Below are positions 54,066 to 63,254 of a DNA stretch of 64,000 nucleotides, one piece after another (within the stretch, counting starts at the first letter, position 1; every line of letters begins with the position of its first letter). The position numbers were made by a program, and so were the translations under genes. This DNA is from Williamsia deligens (GTDB lineage Bacteria; Actinomycetota; Actinomycetes; Mycobacteriales; Mycobacteriaceae). The notes under the pieces were generated by a model, which saw nothing but the letters and a program-made list of their open reading frames with translations, was not told the origin of the DNA and did no database searches. The stretch lies in assembly GCF_024171765.1 (NCBI RefSeq), contig NZ_JAMTCI010000001.1, positions 1-64,000 on the forward strand, given 5' to 3'.

Positions 54066-55258
54066 CTGTCTGCCTCTTCTGTCGTCGGATCTGGTGCGGG
54101 ATCGTCGAATCCGATCCGCAGGGCGACCTCGGTGCCCCGCTCCCCCGATCGGATGTCGACGGTGCCGCCGTGTCGCTCGAGGCGCGCCCGGATGGACCGT
54201 TCGATGCCGTGGCGGTCCGGCGCCACCGTCGTCGGGTCGAATCCGCGGCCGCGGTCGCGGACGAAGACCTCGGCCGCGGATTCGCCGAACTCGGCGTAGA
54301 CGTCCACCCGGCGTTGCCCGGAGTGCTTGGCCGCGTTGACGAGCGCCTCGCGGGTCGCGCCGACCAGCGCGTCACACCGGCGGCGCGTCTCGCCGACCGT
54401 CACCACGTCCACCTCGATGCCGTACCCGTCCTCCACCTCCGCGGCGACCGCCGCTAGCGCGGCCGGGAGCGCGGTGGTCTCGCCGCGCGGACCGTCGAAC
54501 AGCCACCGTCGCAGTTCCCGTTCCTGACCCCGAGCGAGCCGGGCGACGTCATCGGGGTTGTCGGAACGCTTCTGGATGAGGGCGAGGGTCTGCAGGACCG
54601 AATCGTGCAGGTGCGCCGCGATCTCCTCACGTTCCGCGGTGCGGATGCGGGCCGATCGTTCGGCGTCGATGGTGCGGACCAGGCGCATCCACACCGGGAT
54701 GGTCAGAAGGACACCACCGACCAGCGTCGCGGCCACCGCGAACAGCGTCGAGTTCAGTCCCCCGAACGAACGGTTGCCGGCCACGACCACGACCACGAGG
54801 CCCCCGACCACCAACACCACGCCACCCACGAGGCGCGCCCAGGTGAGCACCGACGCCGATCGACGATCCCCGAGGTCGGCCTCGCGCCACACCACCGCGG
54901 CACCGATCGCGACGACCGCCAGGGGCAGCAGGTACCCCGCCGGAGTACCCGAGGCCGTCGAGCCGACGACGACCAGACCCACCGCGCCCACCACCGCGAG
55001 TCCGAGAGCCTGCGTGCGTTCGCCCGGTCGAGGGCGGTCGGTGTCGGTGCCCGGAGGGCAGAAGAACCACAGCAACGCGTATGCCATGACGCCGGCGCCG
55101 GCGAGGACGGTCAGTCCGACGAAGACCATGCGGACGACCACAGGCCGGACGCCCAGGTGGTCGGCCACACCACCGGCCACGCCACCGACGATCCGGCCGG
55201 CGTCGCGGCGCGCGATCCGCGGCGGCGCGGGATCCGCACGCGTGTACCGGGTGGTCAT
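54062..55258 (-). CDS. PspC-domain sensor histidine kinase (EsrS-like, NarL-partner class)
   Basis: 398 aa. N-terminal PspC domain (RRDAGRIVGGVAGGVADHLGVRPVVVRM, about 18-68), several membrane helices to about 205, then HisKA_3 box HLHDSVLQTLALIQ with His218, and an HATPase domain (ATREALVNAAKHS, DRGRGFDP, HGIERSIRARLERHGG). Start ATG 55258 with CACGAT 6 bp upstream (leaderless-like). Likely senses envelope stress. Confidence 0.92.
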   Translation of the reverse strand: MTTRYTRADPAPPRIARRDAGRIVGGVAGGVADHLGVRPVVVRMVFVGLTVLAGAGVMAYALLWFFCPPGTDTDRPRPGERTQALGLAVVGAVGLVVVGSTASGTPAGYLLPLAVVAIGAAVVWREADLGDRRSASVLTWARLVGGVVLVVGGLVVVVVAGNRSFGGLNSTLFAVAATLVGGVLLTIPVWMRLVRTIDAERSARIRTAEREEIAAHLHDSVLQTLALIQKRSDNPDDVARLARGQERELRRWLFDGPRGETTALPAALAAVAAEVEDGYGIEVDVVTVGETRRRCDALVGATREALVNAAKHSGQRRVDVYAEFGESAAEVFVRDRGRGFDPTTVAPDRHGIERSIRARLERHGGTVDIRSGERGTEVALRIGFDDPAPDPTTEEADR

Positions 55259-55388
55259 GCACCGATCGTGACACGTGGGACCCGCAGCGGGCATCGGGGA
55301 CAGCCCTGAGACCCCCGGGCGTGGGCGGGGACGGATATCAGGGTGGATCCCGATTCTCTCGCCGCCCGCCGCGACCGACGATGGGTCC

Positions 55389-56633
55389 ATGAGCCCCACG
55401 ACCGCTCCCCCGACCACCGACGAGCTCCACCACCTGTGGCGCACCCGCCCCGTGCGCTCCGGCGGCGACGCCATGGTCGCCGGCGTCTGCAGCGGCATCG
55501 CCCGGCGCTACCGGGTCGACCCGACACTCGTCCGGGTCGCCCTGGTCGTCGCCGCGCTGTTCGGCGGCAGCGGCGTGCTCGCCTACATCGCGGGCATGGT
55601 CGTCCTGCCGTCCGACGGCGTCGACAGGCCGCGGAGGCGGGGGCGCCCGGGGCGCGTCGGCGGGCCGCATGGCGGTTGGAAGCACGGGGGGATGGGTCGC
55701 GAGATGCACCGTCCCGGACCGGTCGTGGTGGTGATCGCGGTGGTGGTGCTGCTCGCGGTGCTCCCGAGTCCGGCGTGGGGGTCCAGTGGACTCGTCGGTG
55801 CGGTGCTGCTCCTCGTCGGCCTGTGGGCCCTGCACCGTCGCACACCCGAACCACCGGAGGGGACGTCGGCGGAGGCGCCGGTGTCGCTCACCAAACCGAC
55901 CGTCGATCCCGTGACGACGCCTGCGGATCCCTCTGCCCCCGAGGACGATCCGACCGTCCGCATCACACCACCCGCATGGGATCCGTTGGGGGCCGCGCCG
56001 TTCGCGTGGGACCTGCCCGAGCCGTCGGCACCGTCACCCACCCCGGCGCGGACCCGGAGGGACACGGCCGTCGTGGCCGTCGTCGTCGGCATCGCCCTCG
56101 TGGTCGCCGCGATCGGCACCGCCCTGCGGGCCGTCGGGCTCGACGGGGTGACGCCGGTGCGCATCGTCGCCGCCACCCTGTGCGTCGTCGCGATCGGCGT
56201 GGTGGTCGGTGCGATCCGTGGGCGACGCACCGGCCTGGCCGGGATCGCTGCGCTGCTCGCGGCGGTGGTCGTGATCCTCGGTGTGGCGCAGTCGTCGCCG
56301 GGACTGCCCGGAGGGGGTGTCGGCGAACGTGTCTGGACGCCGACGTCGGAGAACGACATCGCCGAGCGCTACTCCCTGACCGTGGGGTCCGCGGAACTCG
56401 ACCTGCGGTCGGTGTCGCTCTCCGCGAACCGCTCGGTGACGATGAGCGTGGGTGTCGGACAGGTGATCGTGCGGGCGCCGGAGAACATGAACATCCGCAT
56501 GACCTGTCACACCACCGTCGGTGACCACACCTGTCCGGCCGGGATCTCCGGTGGCGGCGACGGCACCGCCGGACCGGTCGTCGACGTCGACGCGACGGTC
56601 ACCGCCGGCGAGATCGCGGTGCGCCGTGGCTGA
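55389..56633 (+). CDS. PspC-domain multi-pass membrane protein (EsrI-like)
   Basis: 414 aa. The PspC domain (residues about 22-78: RSGGDAMVAGVCSGIARRYRVDP) is followed by a Gly/Arg/His-rich loop, two membrane helices, a Pro/Thr linker, three more helices (about 220-320), and a C-terminal extracytoplasmic-type beta domain (DUF1707/LiaF-like, RSVTMSVGVGQVIVRAPENMNI). The resemblance to LiaF/EsrI proteins that restrain the kinase suggests it is the inhibitor of the divergent kinase-regulator pair. GACGAT is 6 bp before the ATG. Confidence 0.85.
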   Translation: MSPTTAPPTTDELHHLWRTRPVRSGGDAMVAGVCSGIARRYRVDPTLVRVALVVAALFGGSGVLAYIAGMVVLPSDGVDRPRRRGRPGRVGGPHGGWKHGGMGREMHRPGPVVVVIAVVVLLAVLPSPAWGSSGLVGAVLLLVGLWALHRRTPEPPEGTSAEAPVSLTKPTVDPVTTPADPSAPEDDPTVRITPPAWDPLGAAPFAWDLPEPSAPSPTPARTRRDTAVVAVVVGIALVVAAIGTALRAVGLDGVTPVRIVAATLCVVAIGVVVGAIRGRRTGLAGIAALLAAVVVILGVAQSSPGLPGGGVGERVWTPTSENDIAERYSLTVGSAELDLRSVSLSANRSVTMSVGVGQVIVRAPENMNIRMTCHTTVGDHTCPAGISGGGDGTAGPVVDVDATVTAGEIAVRRG

Positions 56634-56829
56634 GAGTGAGGACCGCGGCCCCGTCGACGTGGGTCAGGTGATCGTGGGTCTGATCGCCCTGGCCGTGTCC
56701 GCATGGGGACTCATCGGCGCACCGTCGCTGCATGATTCGACCGTCGCCGTCTGGGTCGGTGTGGCTGTGGCCGCCGCCGTCGGGCTGGCCCTCGTCGTCG
56801 GTGGCGGTGTCCGAGCTCGGCGGCGCTGA
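56626..56829 (+). CDS. 67-residue two-helix membrane protein
   Basis: The GTG start at 56626 overlaps the end of the PspC gene by 8 bp. Two hydrophobic helices (about 14-31 and 39-58) and a basic tail RARRR. Context places it as a fourth component of the EsrISR-like set. No family recognised. Confidence 0.7.
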   Translation: MAESEDRGPVDVGQVIVGLIALAVSAWGLIGAPSLHDSTVAVWVGVAVAAAVGLALVVGGGVRARRR

Positions 56830-56830
56830 C

Positions 56831-56866
56831 CCCCTCGCCGAGCGAGCCGAGGCCCCTCGCCGAGCG
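56831..56866. repeat. 14-bp direct repeat in the guaA 3' region
   Basis: CCCCTCGCCGAGCG at 56831-56844 and 56853-56866, period 22 bp, in the 82-bp gap between convergent genes. A related GCCGAGTGG follows at 56881. Possibly a fragment of a genome-wide intergenic repeat; this cannot be tested here. Confidence 0.4.
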
Positions 56867-56877
56867 TGCCGGAACCC

Positions 56878-56898
56878 ACCGCCGAGTGGTACGGCGGT
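56878..56898. terminator. Hairpin between the 67-aa gene and guaA
   Basis: ACCGCCG (56878-56884), 7-base loop, CGGCGGT (56892-56898), a perfect 7-bp stem 13 bp beyond the guaA stop and within the convergent gap. It could terminate both transcripts. No U-tract. Confidence 0.45.
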
Positions 56899-56911
56899 CA
56901 GAGCCGGGCGG

Positions 56912-58495
56912 TCACTCCCACTCGATGGTGCCCGGGGGCTTGCTCGTCACGTCGAGGACGACGCGGTTGACGTCCGCGACCTCGTTGGTGATGCGGGTGG
57001 AGATGAGCTCGAGCGTCTCGTAGGGCACGCGGGTCCAGTCCGCGGTCATCGCGTCCTCGCTGGAGACGGGCCGCAGCACGATCGGATGGCCGTACGTGCG
57101 GCCGTCGCCCTGCACGCCGACGCTGCGGACGTCGGCCAGGAGCACCACCGGACACTGCCAGATGGTGGAGTCCAGACCGGCGGCGGTGAGCTCCTCGCGG
57201 GCGATGCGGTCGGCGGCACGCAACGTCTCGAGACGTTCCGCGGTGACCTCGCCGACGATGCGGATCGCCAGACCGGGGCCCGGGAACGGTTGGCGCGCAA
57301 CGATCTCCTCGGGCAGACCCAGTTCGCGCCCCACCGCGCGGACCTCGTCCTTGAACAGCAGGCGCAGCGGCTCGACCAGGGAGAACTCGAGATCCTCGGG
57401 GAGTCCGCCGACGTTGTGATGGCTCTTGATGTTCGCCGTCCCGCTGCCGCCACCCGACTCGACGACGTCGGGGTAGAGCGTCCCCTGCACGAGGAAGTCG
57501 ATGGTGCCCTCACTGCCGTCGAGCACGTCGGCGACCGCACCCTCGAACGACCGGATGAACTCGCGGCCGATGATCTTGCGCTTGGTCTCCGGATCCGTCT
57601 GACCGGCCAGTTCCCGGAGGAAGGTCTCCTCGGCGTCGACGGTGACCAGTCGCGCGCCGGTGGCGGCGACGAAGTCGGTCTGCACCTGCTCACGCTCCCC
57701 TGCGCGCAGGAGTCCGTGGTCGACGAAGACACAGGTGAGCCGGTCACCGACAGCGCGTTGCACCAGCGCCGCCGCGACCGCGGAGTCGACGCCACCGGAC
57801 AACCCACAGATGGCCTTGCCGTCACCGATCTGCTCACGCACCTGCTCGACGAGTGCCTCCGCGATGTTGGCGGGGGTCCAGCTCGGCTCCAGGCCCGCGA
57901 TCTCGTAGAGGAACCGGGTCAGCACCTGCTGGCCGTGCGGGGTGTGCATGACCTCGGGGTGGTACTGCACCCCGGCCATGTGGCGCTCGAGGTTCTCGAA
58001 CGCGGCCACCGGTGCGCCCGGCGTCGACGCGGTGACCGTGAAGCCCTCCGGTGGTTGCTGGACGGCGTCGTTGTGGCTCATCCACACCGGCTGCGATCCC
58101 GGGAGTCCGTTGTGCAGGACGGAGTCACCGATCACCGACAGCGTGGTCCGGCCGAACTCGCGGCCGCCGGTGTTGGCGACGACACCGCCGAGTCCGGCCG
58201 CCATCGCCTGGTAGCCATAACAGATGCCGAAGGCGGGCAACCCCATCGTCAACATCTCGGGGTCCAGCCCCGGCGCGTCGTCGGCGAAGACGGATGCCGG
58301 TCCGCCGGAGAGGATCAGCGCGACAGGGTTTTTCGCCCGGATCTCCTCGATGGTGGCCGTGTGCGGGATGACCTCGGAGTAGATCCGCGCCTCGCGCACA
58401 CGACGTGCGATGAGCTGGGCGTACTGGGCTCCGAAATCGACGACCAGGACCGGTCGAGGGGCGGCGGCGGCGATCGGGTCGGTCTCCTGCGTCAC
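56912..58495 (-). CDS. guaA: GMP synthase (glutamine-hydrolysing)
   Basis: 527 aa. Class I glutamine amidotransferase domain (nucleophile Cys in [11 protein letters not shown], His in VQYHPEV), ATP-pyrophosphatase P-loop [13 protein letters not shown], and the C-terminal dimerisation domain ending [11 protein letters not shown]. It converts XMP to GMP. Grouped with guaB2 and guaB3 at the right of the window. Confidence 0.97.
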   Translation of the reverse strand: MTQETDPIAAAAPRPVLVVDFGAQYAQLIARRVREARIYSEVIPHTATIEEIRAKNPVALILSGGPASVFADDAPGLDPEMLTMGLPAFGICYGYQAMAAGLGGVVANTGGREFGRTTLSVIGDSVLHNGLPGSQPVWMSHNDAVQQPPEGFTVTASTPGAPVAAFENLERHMAGVQYHPEVMHTPHGQQVLTRFLYEIAGLEPSWTPANIAEALVEQVREQIGDGKAICGLSGGVDSAVAAALVQRAVGDRLTCVFVDHGLLRAGEREQVQTDFVAATGARLVTVDAEETFLRELAGQTDPETKRKIIGREFIRSFEGAVADVLDGSEGTIDFLVQGTLYPDVVESGGGSGTANIKSHHNVGGLPEDLEFSLVEPLRLLFKDEVRAVGRELGLPEEIVARQPFPGPGLAIRIVGEVTAERLETLRAADRIAREELTAAGLDSTIWQCPVVLLADVRSVGVQGDGRTYGHPIVLRPVSSEDAMTADWTRVPYETLELISTRITNEVADVNRVVLDVTSKPPGTIEWE

Positions 58496-58505
58496 CCGGG
58501 TGAGT

Positions 58506-60326
58506 CTAGGCGCTGACGTCTGCCCGCTTCACATCCGCGGTCGCCGCGCCGGCCCCGTCGAACAACGATCCGCGCTGCGGTGTGCCGCCGTGGTTCACCG
58601 CGACGATCGGGAGCCGCAGTGCACCGGGAGCATCGGCCGGGACGACCGGTGACACGGGTGCGACGACCTCGATGCGCCGGTACGGCTCACCCTGACCGGG
58701 ACGACGATCCGCCTCACCCTTGTTCGGCCACAGCGCGATGGCGCGCTCGGCCTGCGCGCTGATGCTCAGCGACGGGTTGACACCCAGGTTCGCGCTGATG
58801 GCGGCACCGTCGGTGACGTGCAGGGTCGGGTAGTTCCACACGCGGTGGTACGGGTCGATGACGCCGGTCGACGGGTCGTCGGCGATGACGCACCCGCCCA
58901 GGTAGTGGGCGGTCAGTGGCATGTTGAACACGTCACCCCAGGTGCCACCGGCGAGACCGTCGAGCTTCTCGGCGGCGCGCTGGGTGGCCTCGTTGCCGGC
59001 CGGGATCCACGTCGGGTTGGGCTCACCGTGTCCCTGGCGGCTGTTGACGAAGCGGTACCTGCCGATCTTCTGGACGAACGTCGTCAGCGAGTTGTCCTTG
59101 TTCTGCATCACCAGCATGATCACGGTCCGCTGCGACCAGTCCTTCACCCAGAACAGACGACGCAGCGCGCCGGGGTTCTTGCGCAACTCGTCGAGCCACT
59201 TGAGCATGCGCGGGCGGCCGGGAGCACCGTCGGTCAGCAGGGTCTGCAGCAGCGCCATCGCGTTGGAGCCCTTGCCGTACCGGCAGGGCTCGATGTGGGT
59301 GTCGGGCGCAGGGTGGATCGACGACGTGATGGCGACACCCTCGGAGAAGTCCTCCGACGGGTCGACTTTGTGGCGCATGGCCCCGAGGATCGACTCGGAG
59401 TTCGTCCGCGTGAGGTGGCCCATCGCGTCCGACAGCTCCGGCAGGGACCCGTCGTCCTTCGCCAGGTGCAGCAGGCGCTGGGTGTTGTAGGTGCCCGCGG
59501 CGACGATGACGTGTGCGGCGGTGATCGTGCGCGGCTTACGGCCCAGTCGCGTCCAGCTGCCGGTGCGCTGTGTCTGCACCCACCACGAGTCCTTCGCACG
59601 GTTGGTGCGCAGCCCGGTGACGGTGGTGCGGTCGAGGATGACCGCACCGGCGCGCTCGGCGAGACCCAGGTAGTTCTTCATCAGGGTGTTCTTGGCGCCC
59701 ACGCGGCAACCGGTCATGCACGATCCGCACTCGGTGCACGCCGTGCGGTCGGGTCCGACCCCACCGAAGTACGGGTCCGCGACGGTCTCGCCCGGGGCGC
59801 CTGTGCCGCCGGTCTTCTCACCGAAGAAGACGCCGACCGGGGTGGGACCGAAGGTGTCGCCGACCCCCATGTCGTCGGCGATCTCCTTGAGGATGCGGTC
59901 GGAGGGGGTGAACGTCGGGTTGGACACCACGCCCAGCATCCGACGGGCCTGCTCGTAGTGAGGCGTCAGCTCCGACTCCCAGTCGGTGATGTGCCCCCAC
60001 TGCGGGTCGCGGAAGAACGGGGTCGGCGGCTTGTAGAGCGTGTTCGCGTAGTTCAGCGATCCACCGCCCACGCCCGCGCCGGCGAGCACCATCACGTCGC
60101 GCAGCATGTGGATGCGCTGGATGCCGAACAGTCCGAACTTCGGGGCCCACAGGAACTTGTTGAGACGCCAGCTGGTCTTCGCGAAGTCCTCGTCCTCGAA
60201 ACGGCGTCCCGCCTCGACGACCGCGACGCGGTACCCCTTCTCCACCAGGCGCAGCGCGCTGACGCTGCCACCGAAACCCGATCCGATGATCAGGACGTCG
60301 TAGTCGTGGGAACCAGAGTCGGACAC
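58506..60326 (-). CDS. choD: GMC-family oxidoreductase, cholesterol oxidase-like (ChoD)
   Basis: 606 aa. FAD fold [31 protein letters not shown], a cysteine-rich segment [20 protein letters not shown], and C-terminal HYLGGC plus [13 protein letters not shown]. It matches the mycobacterial ChoD group (Rv3409c), named for cholesterol oxidation, although the group is more distant from the classical secreted enzymes. GTG start with GAGGTGG upstream. Same guaA-choD-guaB3 order as in Mycobacterium. Confidence 0.88.
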   Translation of the reverse strand: MSDSGSHDYDVLIIGSGFGGSVSALRLVEKGYRVAVVEAGRRFEDEDFAKTSWRLNKFLWAPKFGLFGIQRIHMLRDVMVLAGAGVGGGSLNYANTLYKPPTPFFRDPQWGHITDWESELTPHYEQARRMLGVVSNPTFTPSDRILKEIADDMGVGDTFGPTPVGVFFGEKTGGTGAPGETVADPYFGGVGPDRTACTECGSCMTGCRVGAKNTLMKNYLGLAERAGAVILDRTTVTGLRTNRAKDSWWVQTQRTGSWTRLGRKPRTITAAHVIVAAGTYNTQRLLHLAKDDGSLPELSDAMGHLTRTNSESILGAMRHKVDPSEDFSEGVAITSSIHPAPDTHIEPCRYGKGSNAMALLQTLLTDGAPGRPRMLKWLDELRKNPGALRRLFWVKDWSQRTVIMLVMQNKDNSLTTFVQKIGRYRFVNSRQGHGEPNPTWIPAGNEATQRAAEKLDGLAGGTWGDVFNMPLTAHYLGGCVIADDPSTGVIDPYHRVWNYPTLHVTDGAAISANLGVNPSLSISAQAERAIALWPNKGEADRRPGQGEPYRRIEVVAPVSPVVPADAPGALRLPIVAVNHGGTPQRGSLFDGAGAATADVKRADVSA

Positions 60327-60399
60327 CGTGCCACCTCGCGAAGTCGTGTGCTCGCATCACCGGACACGACCGGGGTCGCTGTGACGCGCGCCCCATCGT

Positions 60400-60413
60400 A
60401 CAACGCGCGTTGT
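60400..60413. promoter_or_regulatory. Perfect 14-bp palindrome upstream of choD
   Basis: ACAACGC/GCGTTGT (60400-60413), just after the coding end of the SDR gene and 74 bp before the choD start. On the choD strand it directly precedes TACGAT, a possible -10. Size and placement fit a TetR-type operator. It is not the KstR motif. Confidence 0.45.
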
Positions 60414-61405
60414 CAGATGGAGGCACTCGCGGTCGACAGGTGCAGGAGGTCTTCCGACACCTCCCAGAGCCGCCGTGCGTTCGCGGCGTCGACAGCGAAG
60501 GGAGCCACCCCGTGACGGCCGTCGGCCTCCGACCGTGCACCCAGGAGGGGGGCCGGACCGCAGTCCTCCAGGTACAGGCCGCCGACCCCCTCGAGGGCGG
60601 GATGCACCGCTGCCAGCACCGTCGTCGCGGCACCCTGCCCCGGCGTCTTGAGATCCGCCGGGGCGCCGGCCGACCGCCGGGCGGCGGCGAGCACCTCCGG
60701 GTCGACGTGGCGTTGCAGTCCCGTCGCGATGCCACCCGGCATCACGGCGTTCACGCGGACGCCGGCCGCCGACCACCGTCGGTCCGCCTCGACGGCGAAT
60801 AGGGCGTTCGCGGACTTCGACTGGCCGTAGGCCAGGAAGGGGTCGTATTCGACGAAGGAGAAGTCCAGGTCGTCGAACAGGACCGGACACCGCTGGTGTC
60901 CCGACGAGGTCACCGAGACGACACGCGCACCATCGGCCGCGACGAGTGCACCGCGCAGGCCCGTCGCGAGCTGGAAGTGACCCAGATGGTTGACCGCGAA
61001 CTGCATCTCGACGCCGTCGCCGGTCAACACGCGGGCCGGGAGCGCCATCACGCCGGCGTTGGCGATCAGGACGTGCAGGGGTCCGCGCCACTGCTGCACG
61101 AAGGCGTCCACCGTCCCGCGGTCGGCGAGATCGAGATGACGGACCTCGACGTGGGCGGCGGGATGCGCGGCCACGATGTCCTCGGCGACCGATGCGCCTG
61201 CCGCGGTGTCCCGCACCGCCAGGACCACGTGCGCACCATGGGCGGCGAGCACCCGCGCGGTCTCGATCCCGATGCCCGAGGATGCGCCGGTCACGACGGC
61301 CGTGCGCCCGCCCAGATCGAGGCCGTCGGCGACCTCCTCTGCGGTAGTCGTGGCCCCGAAGCCGGTCGGCAGCTCGGGCGGCATCGGGTGTGGGCGCGTC
61401 GTCAT
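60413..61405 (-). CDS. Short-chain dehydrogenase/reductase (retinol-dehydrogenase-like)
   Basis: 330 aa. TGASSGIGIETAR cofactor loop, NAGV, catalytic Ser in SVTSSGH and YGQSK (Tyr-x3-Lys). The C-terminal extension is typical of the oxidoreductase/light-dependent protochlorophyllide-reductase-like group. Substrate unknown. Divergent from a TetR regulator through an 86-bp gap with a clear dyad. Confidence 0.88.
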   Translation of the reverse strand: MTTRPHPMPPELPTGFGATTTAEEVADGLDLGGRTAVVTGASSGIGIETARVLAAHGAHVVLAVRDTAAGASVAEDIVAAHPAAHVEVRHLDLADRGTVDAFVQQWRGPLHVLIANAGVMALPARVLTGDGVEMQFAVNHLGHFQLATGLRGALVAADGARVVSVTSSGHQRCPVLFDDLDFSFVEYDPFLAYGQSKSANALFAVEADRRWSAAGVRVNAVMPGGIATGLQRHVDPEVLAAARRSAGAPADLKTPGQGAATTVLAAVHPALEGVGGLYLEDCGPAPLLGARSEADGRHGVAPFAVDAANARRLWEVSEDLLHLSTASASI

Positions 61406-61423
61406 CGGATCTCCTCGGTCACT

Positions 61424-61446
61424 GAAACGTAGTAGCCCTACGCTTC
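61424..61446. promoter_or_regulatory. Dyad operator between the SDR and tetR genes
   Basis: GAAACGTAG (61424-61432) and CTACGCTTC (61438-61446) pair in 8 of 9 positions around TAGCC. It lies 19 bp before the SDR start and 46 bp before the tetR start. This is a probable binding site for the TetR protein controlling both genes. Confidence 0.6.
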
Positions 61447-61491
61447 GCGCCGACGATACCAGGAAAACGGAGGAGCACTACGGTTGTCGGC

Positions 61492-62040
61492 ATGGCCCCC
61501 GCTCGCTCCGACGCCCGTGCCAACCGTGACGCGCTCCTGACGGCGGCGTCGCGCCTGTTCGCCGACGTCGGGGCGGGCGTCCCACTGGACGCGATAGCCC
61601 GCGCGGCCGGCGTGAGCATCGCAACCCTCTACCGCCACTTCCCGAACCGCGAGGCGCTGGTCGTCGAGGTGTACCGCTCCGAGATCGACCGACTGGGCGA
61701 CACCGACGGCATCCTGCGCGAGAGCGACACCGCGGCGGAGGCACTGGCCGTCTGGGTGCGACGGTTCATCGACTACGCCGACACGAAACAGGTTCTCGGC
61801 GAGGTGATCCATGCACTGCCCGACGACGAACGGCCGTCCGCGCGGGCGACGGTCACCGCAGCGATCACCCGACTGCTCGACGCGGGGCGCCGCGACGGAT
61901 CGCTCCGCGACGACGTCGACGCCGACGACCTCCTGCTGATGTTCGGCGGCGTGTGGTCGCTGCCCGAGGACTCCCGTCGGCGCGAACGGGTGGACCGTCT
62001 CGCCGCGTTCGTCCTCGAGGGTCTGCGCAGGAACGCCTGA
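61492..62040 (+). CDS. TetR-family transcriptional regulator
   Basis: 182 aa. N-terminal HTH (NRDALLTAASRLFADVGAGVPLDAIARAAGVSIATLYRHFPNREAL) and a helical ligand domain. TACGGT lies 7 bp before the ATG, with no good Shine-Dalgarno (leaderless-like). Probable repressor of the divergent SDR gene, ligand unknown. Confidence 0.92.
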   Translation: MAPARSDARANRDALLTAASRLFADVGAGVPLDAIARAAGVSIATLYRHFPNREALVVEVYRSEIDRLGDTDGILRESDTAAEALAVWVRRFIDYADTKQVLGEVIHALPDDERPSARATVTAAITRLLDAGRRDGSLRDDVDADDLLLMFGGVWSLPEDSRRRERVDRLAAFVLEGLRRNA

Positions 62041-62057
62041 CGCGTCGCCGCACCCGC

Positions 62058-63200
62058 TCAGGTGCGGGCGGTGAGACCGACCTTCTGGAACTCCTTGAGA
62101 TCGGAGTAGCCGGTCTTCGCCATCGAACGGCGGAGTCCGCCGACGACGTTCCGGTCACCGAAGGGCACCGACGACGGACCGTGGAGGACGCACTCGAGGC
62201 TGGGGTTCTCCCCCTCGACCGCGACCTGCATCAGGGCGCCCCGGGGAAGCGACGGGTGCGCGGCGGCGGCGGTCCAGAACCACCCGCGACCGGGCGCCTC
62301 GGCCGCTGCGGCCAGCGGGGTGCCCAACATGGCGGCGTCAGCGCCACACGCGATCGCCTTCGCCAGGTCACCGGAGGTGTGGATGTCGCCGTCGGCGATG
62401 ACGTGCACGTACCGGCCGCCGGTCTCGTCGAGGTACTCGCGGCGGGCGGCCGCGGCGTCGGCGATCGCCGTGGCCATCGGGACGCCGATGCCCAGCACCT
62501 CGTTCGTGGTCGTGGACCCCTCGGTGGACCCGTATCCGACGATCACGCCGGCCGCACCGGTGCGCATGAGATGCAGCGCGGTGCGGTGGTCGTGCACGCC
62601 GCCGGCGACGACGGGGATGTCGAGATCGGCGATGAACGTCTTGAGGTTCAACGGTTCCCGGTCGTTCTTGCTGACGTGTTCCGCCGAGATGATGGTGCCG
62701 TGCACGACGAGCAGGTCGATGCCTGCCGACAGCAATGTCGGGGTGAGCTCCAGCGCGTGCTGGGGGCTGACGCGGACGGCCGTGGTGACGCCGGCGTCAC
62801 GGACACGGGCCACGGCCTCGCCCAGCAACGCGGTGTCGAGGGGGGCGGCGTGCAGCTCCTGCAGCCGGGCGATCGCGGCCGCGGGATCCGGGTCGCTGTC
62901 GGCGATCTCCGCGACCTCCGCGAGACGGGCGTCGGCGTCGCGGTGACGCGACCACAGCCCCTCACCGTTGAGCACCCCCAACGCACCCGACCGACCGAGG
63001 GCGATCGCCGTCTCGGGCGAGACGATGGCGTCGGTGGGGTGGGTCAGGATCGGGGTGTCGAACCGGTAGGCGTCGAGCTGCCAGGCCGTGGAGACCTCGC
63101 TGGACGACCGCGTCCGCCGGGACGGGACGATCGTGATGTCGTCGAGCTCGAACGTCTGCCGGGCGGTCCTGCCCATGCCGATGTCCACCAGGTCTCGCAC
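62058..63200 (-). CDS. guaB3: GuaB3-family IMP-dehydrogenase-like protein
   Basis: 380 aa. IMPDH-like barrel but without the usual CBS pair, and ending KEFQKVGLTART; the region around the family's catalytic loop reads GYGSTEGSTTT in place of GSICTTR. Conserved actinobacterial paralogue (Rv3410c). Its enzymatic role has long been uncertain; some GuaB3 proteins have been linked to GMP reductase-type activity. It follows guaB2 after a hairpin. Confidence 0.93.
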   Translation of the reverse strand: MRDLVDIGMGRTARQTFELDDITIVPSRRTRSSSEVSTAWQLDAYRFDTPILTHPTDAIVSPETAIALGRSGALGVLNGEGLWSRHRDADARLAEVAEIADSDPDPAAAIARLQELHAAPLDTALLGEAVARVRDAGVTTAVRVSPQHALELTPTLLSAGIDLLVVHGTIISAEHVSKNDREPLNLKTFIADLDIPVVAGGVHDHRTALHLMRTGAAGVIVGYGSTEGSTTTNEVLGIGVPMATAIADAAAARREYLDETGGRYVHVIADGDIHTSGDLAKAIACGADAAMLGTPLAAAAEAPGRGWFWTAAAAHPSLPRGALMQVAVEGENPSLECVLHGPSSVPFGDRNVVGGLRRSMAKTGYSDLKEFQKVGLTART

Positions 63201-63221
63201 CGGTGTGCCTTTCCTCGATGT

Positions 63222-63242
63222 CCGGCCCCGCCGCGGGGCCGG
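63222..63242 (-). terminator. Strong GC hairpin between guaB2 and guaB3
   Basis: CCGGCCCCG (63222-63230), loop CCG, CGGGGCCGG (63234-63242): a perfect 9-bp stem, 12 bp beyond the guaB2 stop and 21 bp before guaB3. It probably terminates guaB2 transcripts or attenuates read-through into guaB3. Confidence 0.6.
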
Positions 63243-63254
63243 TGATCGCGCGGG

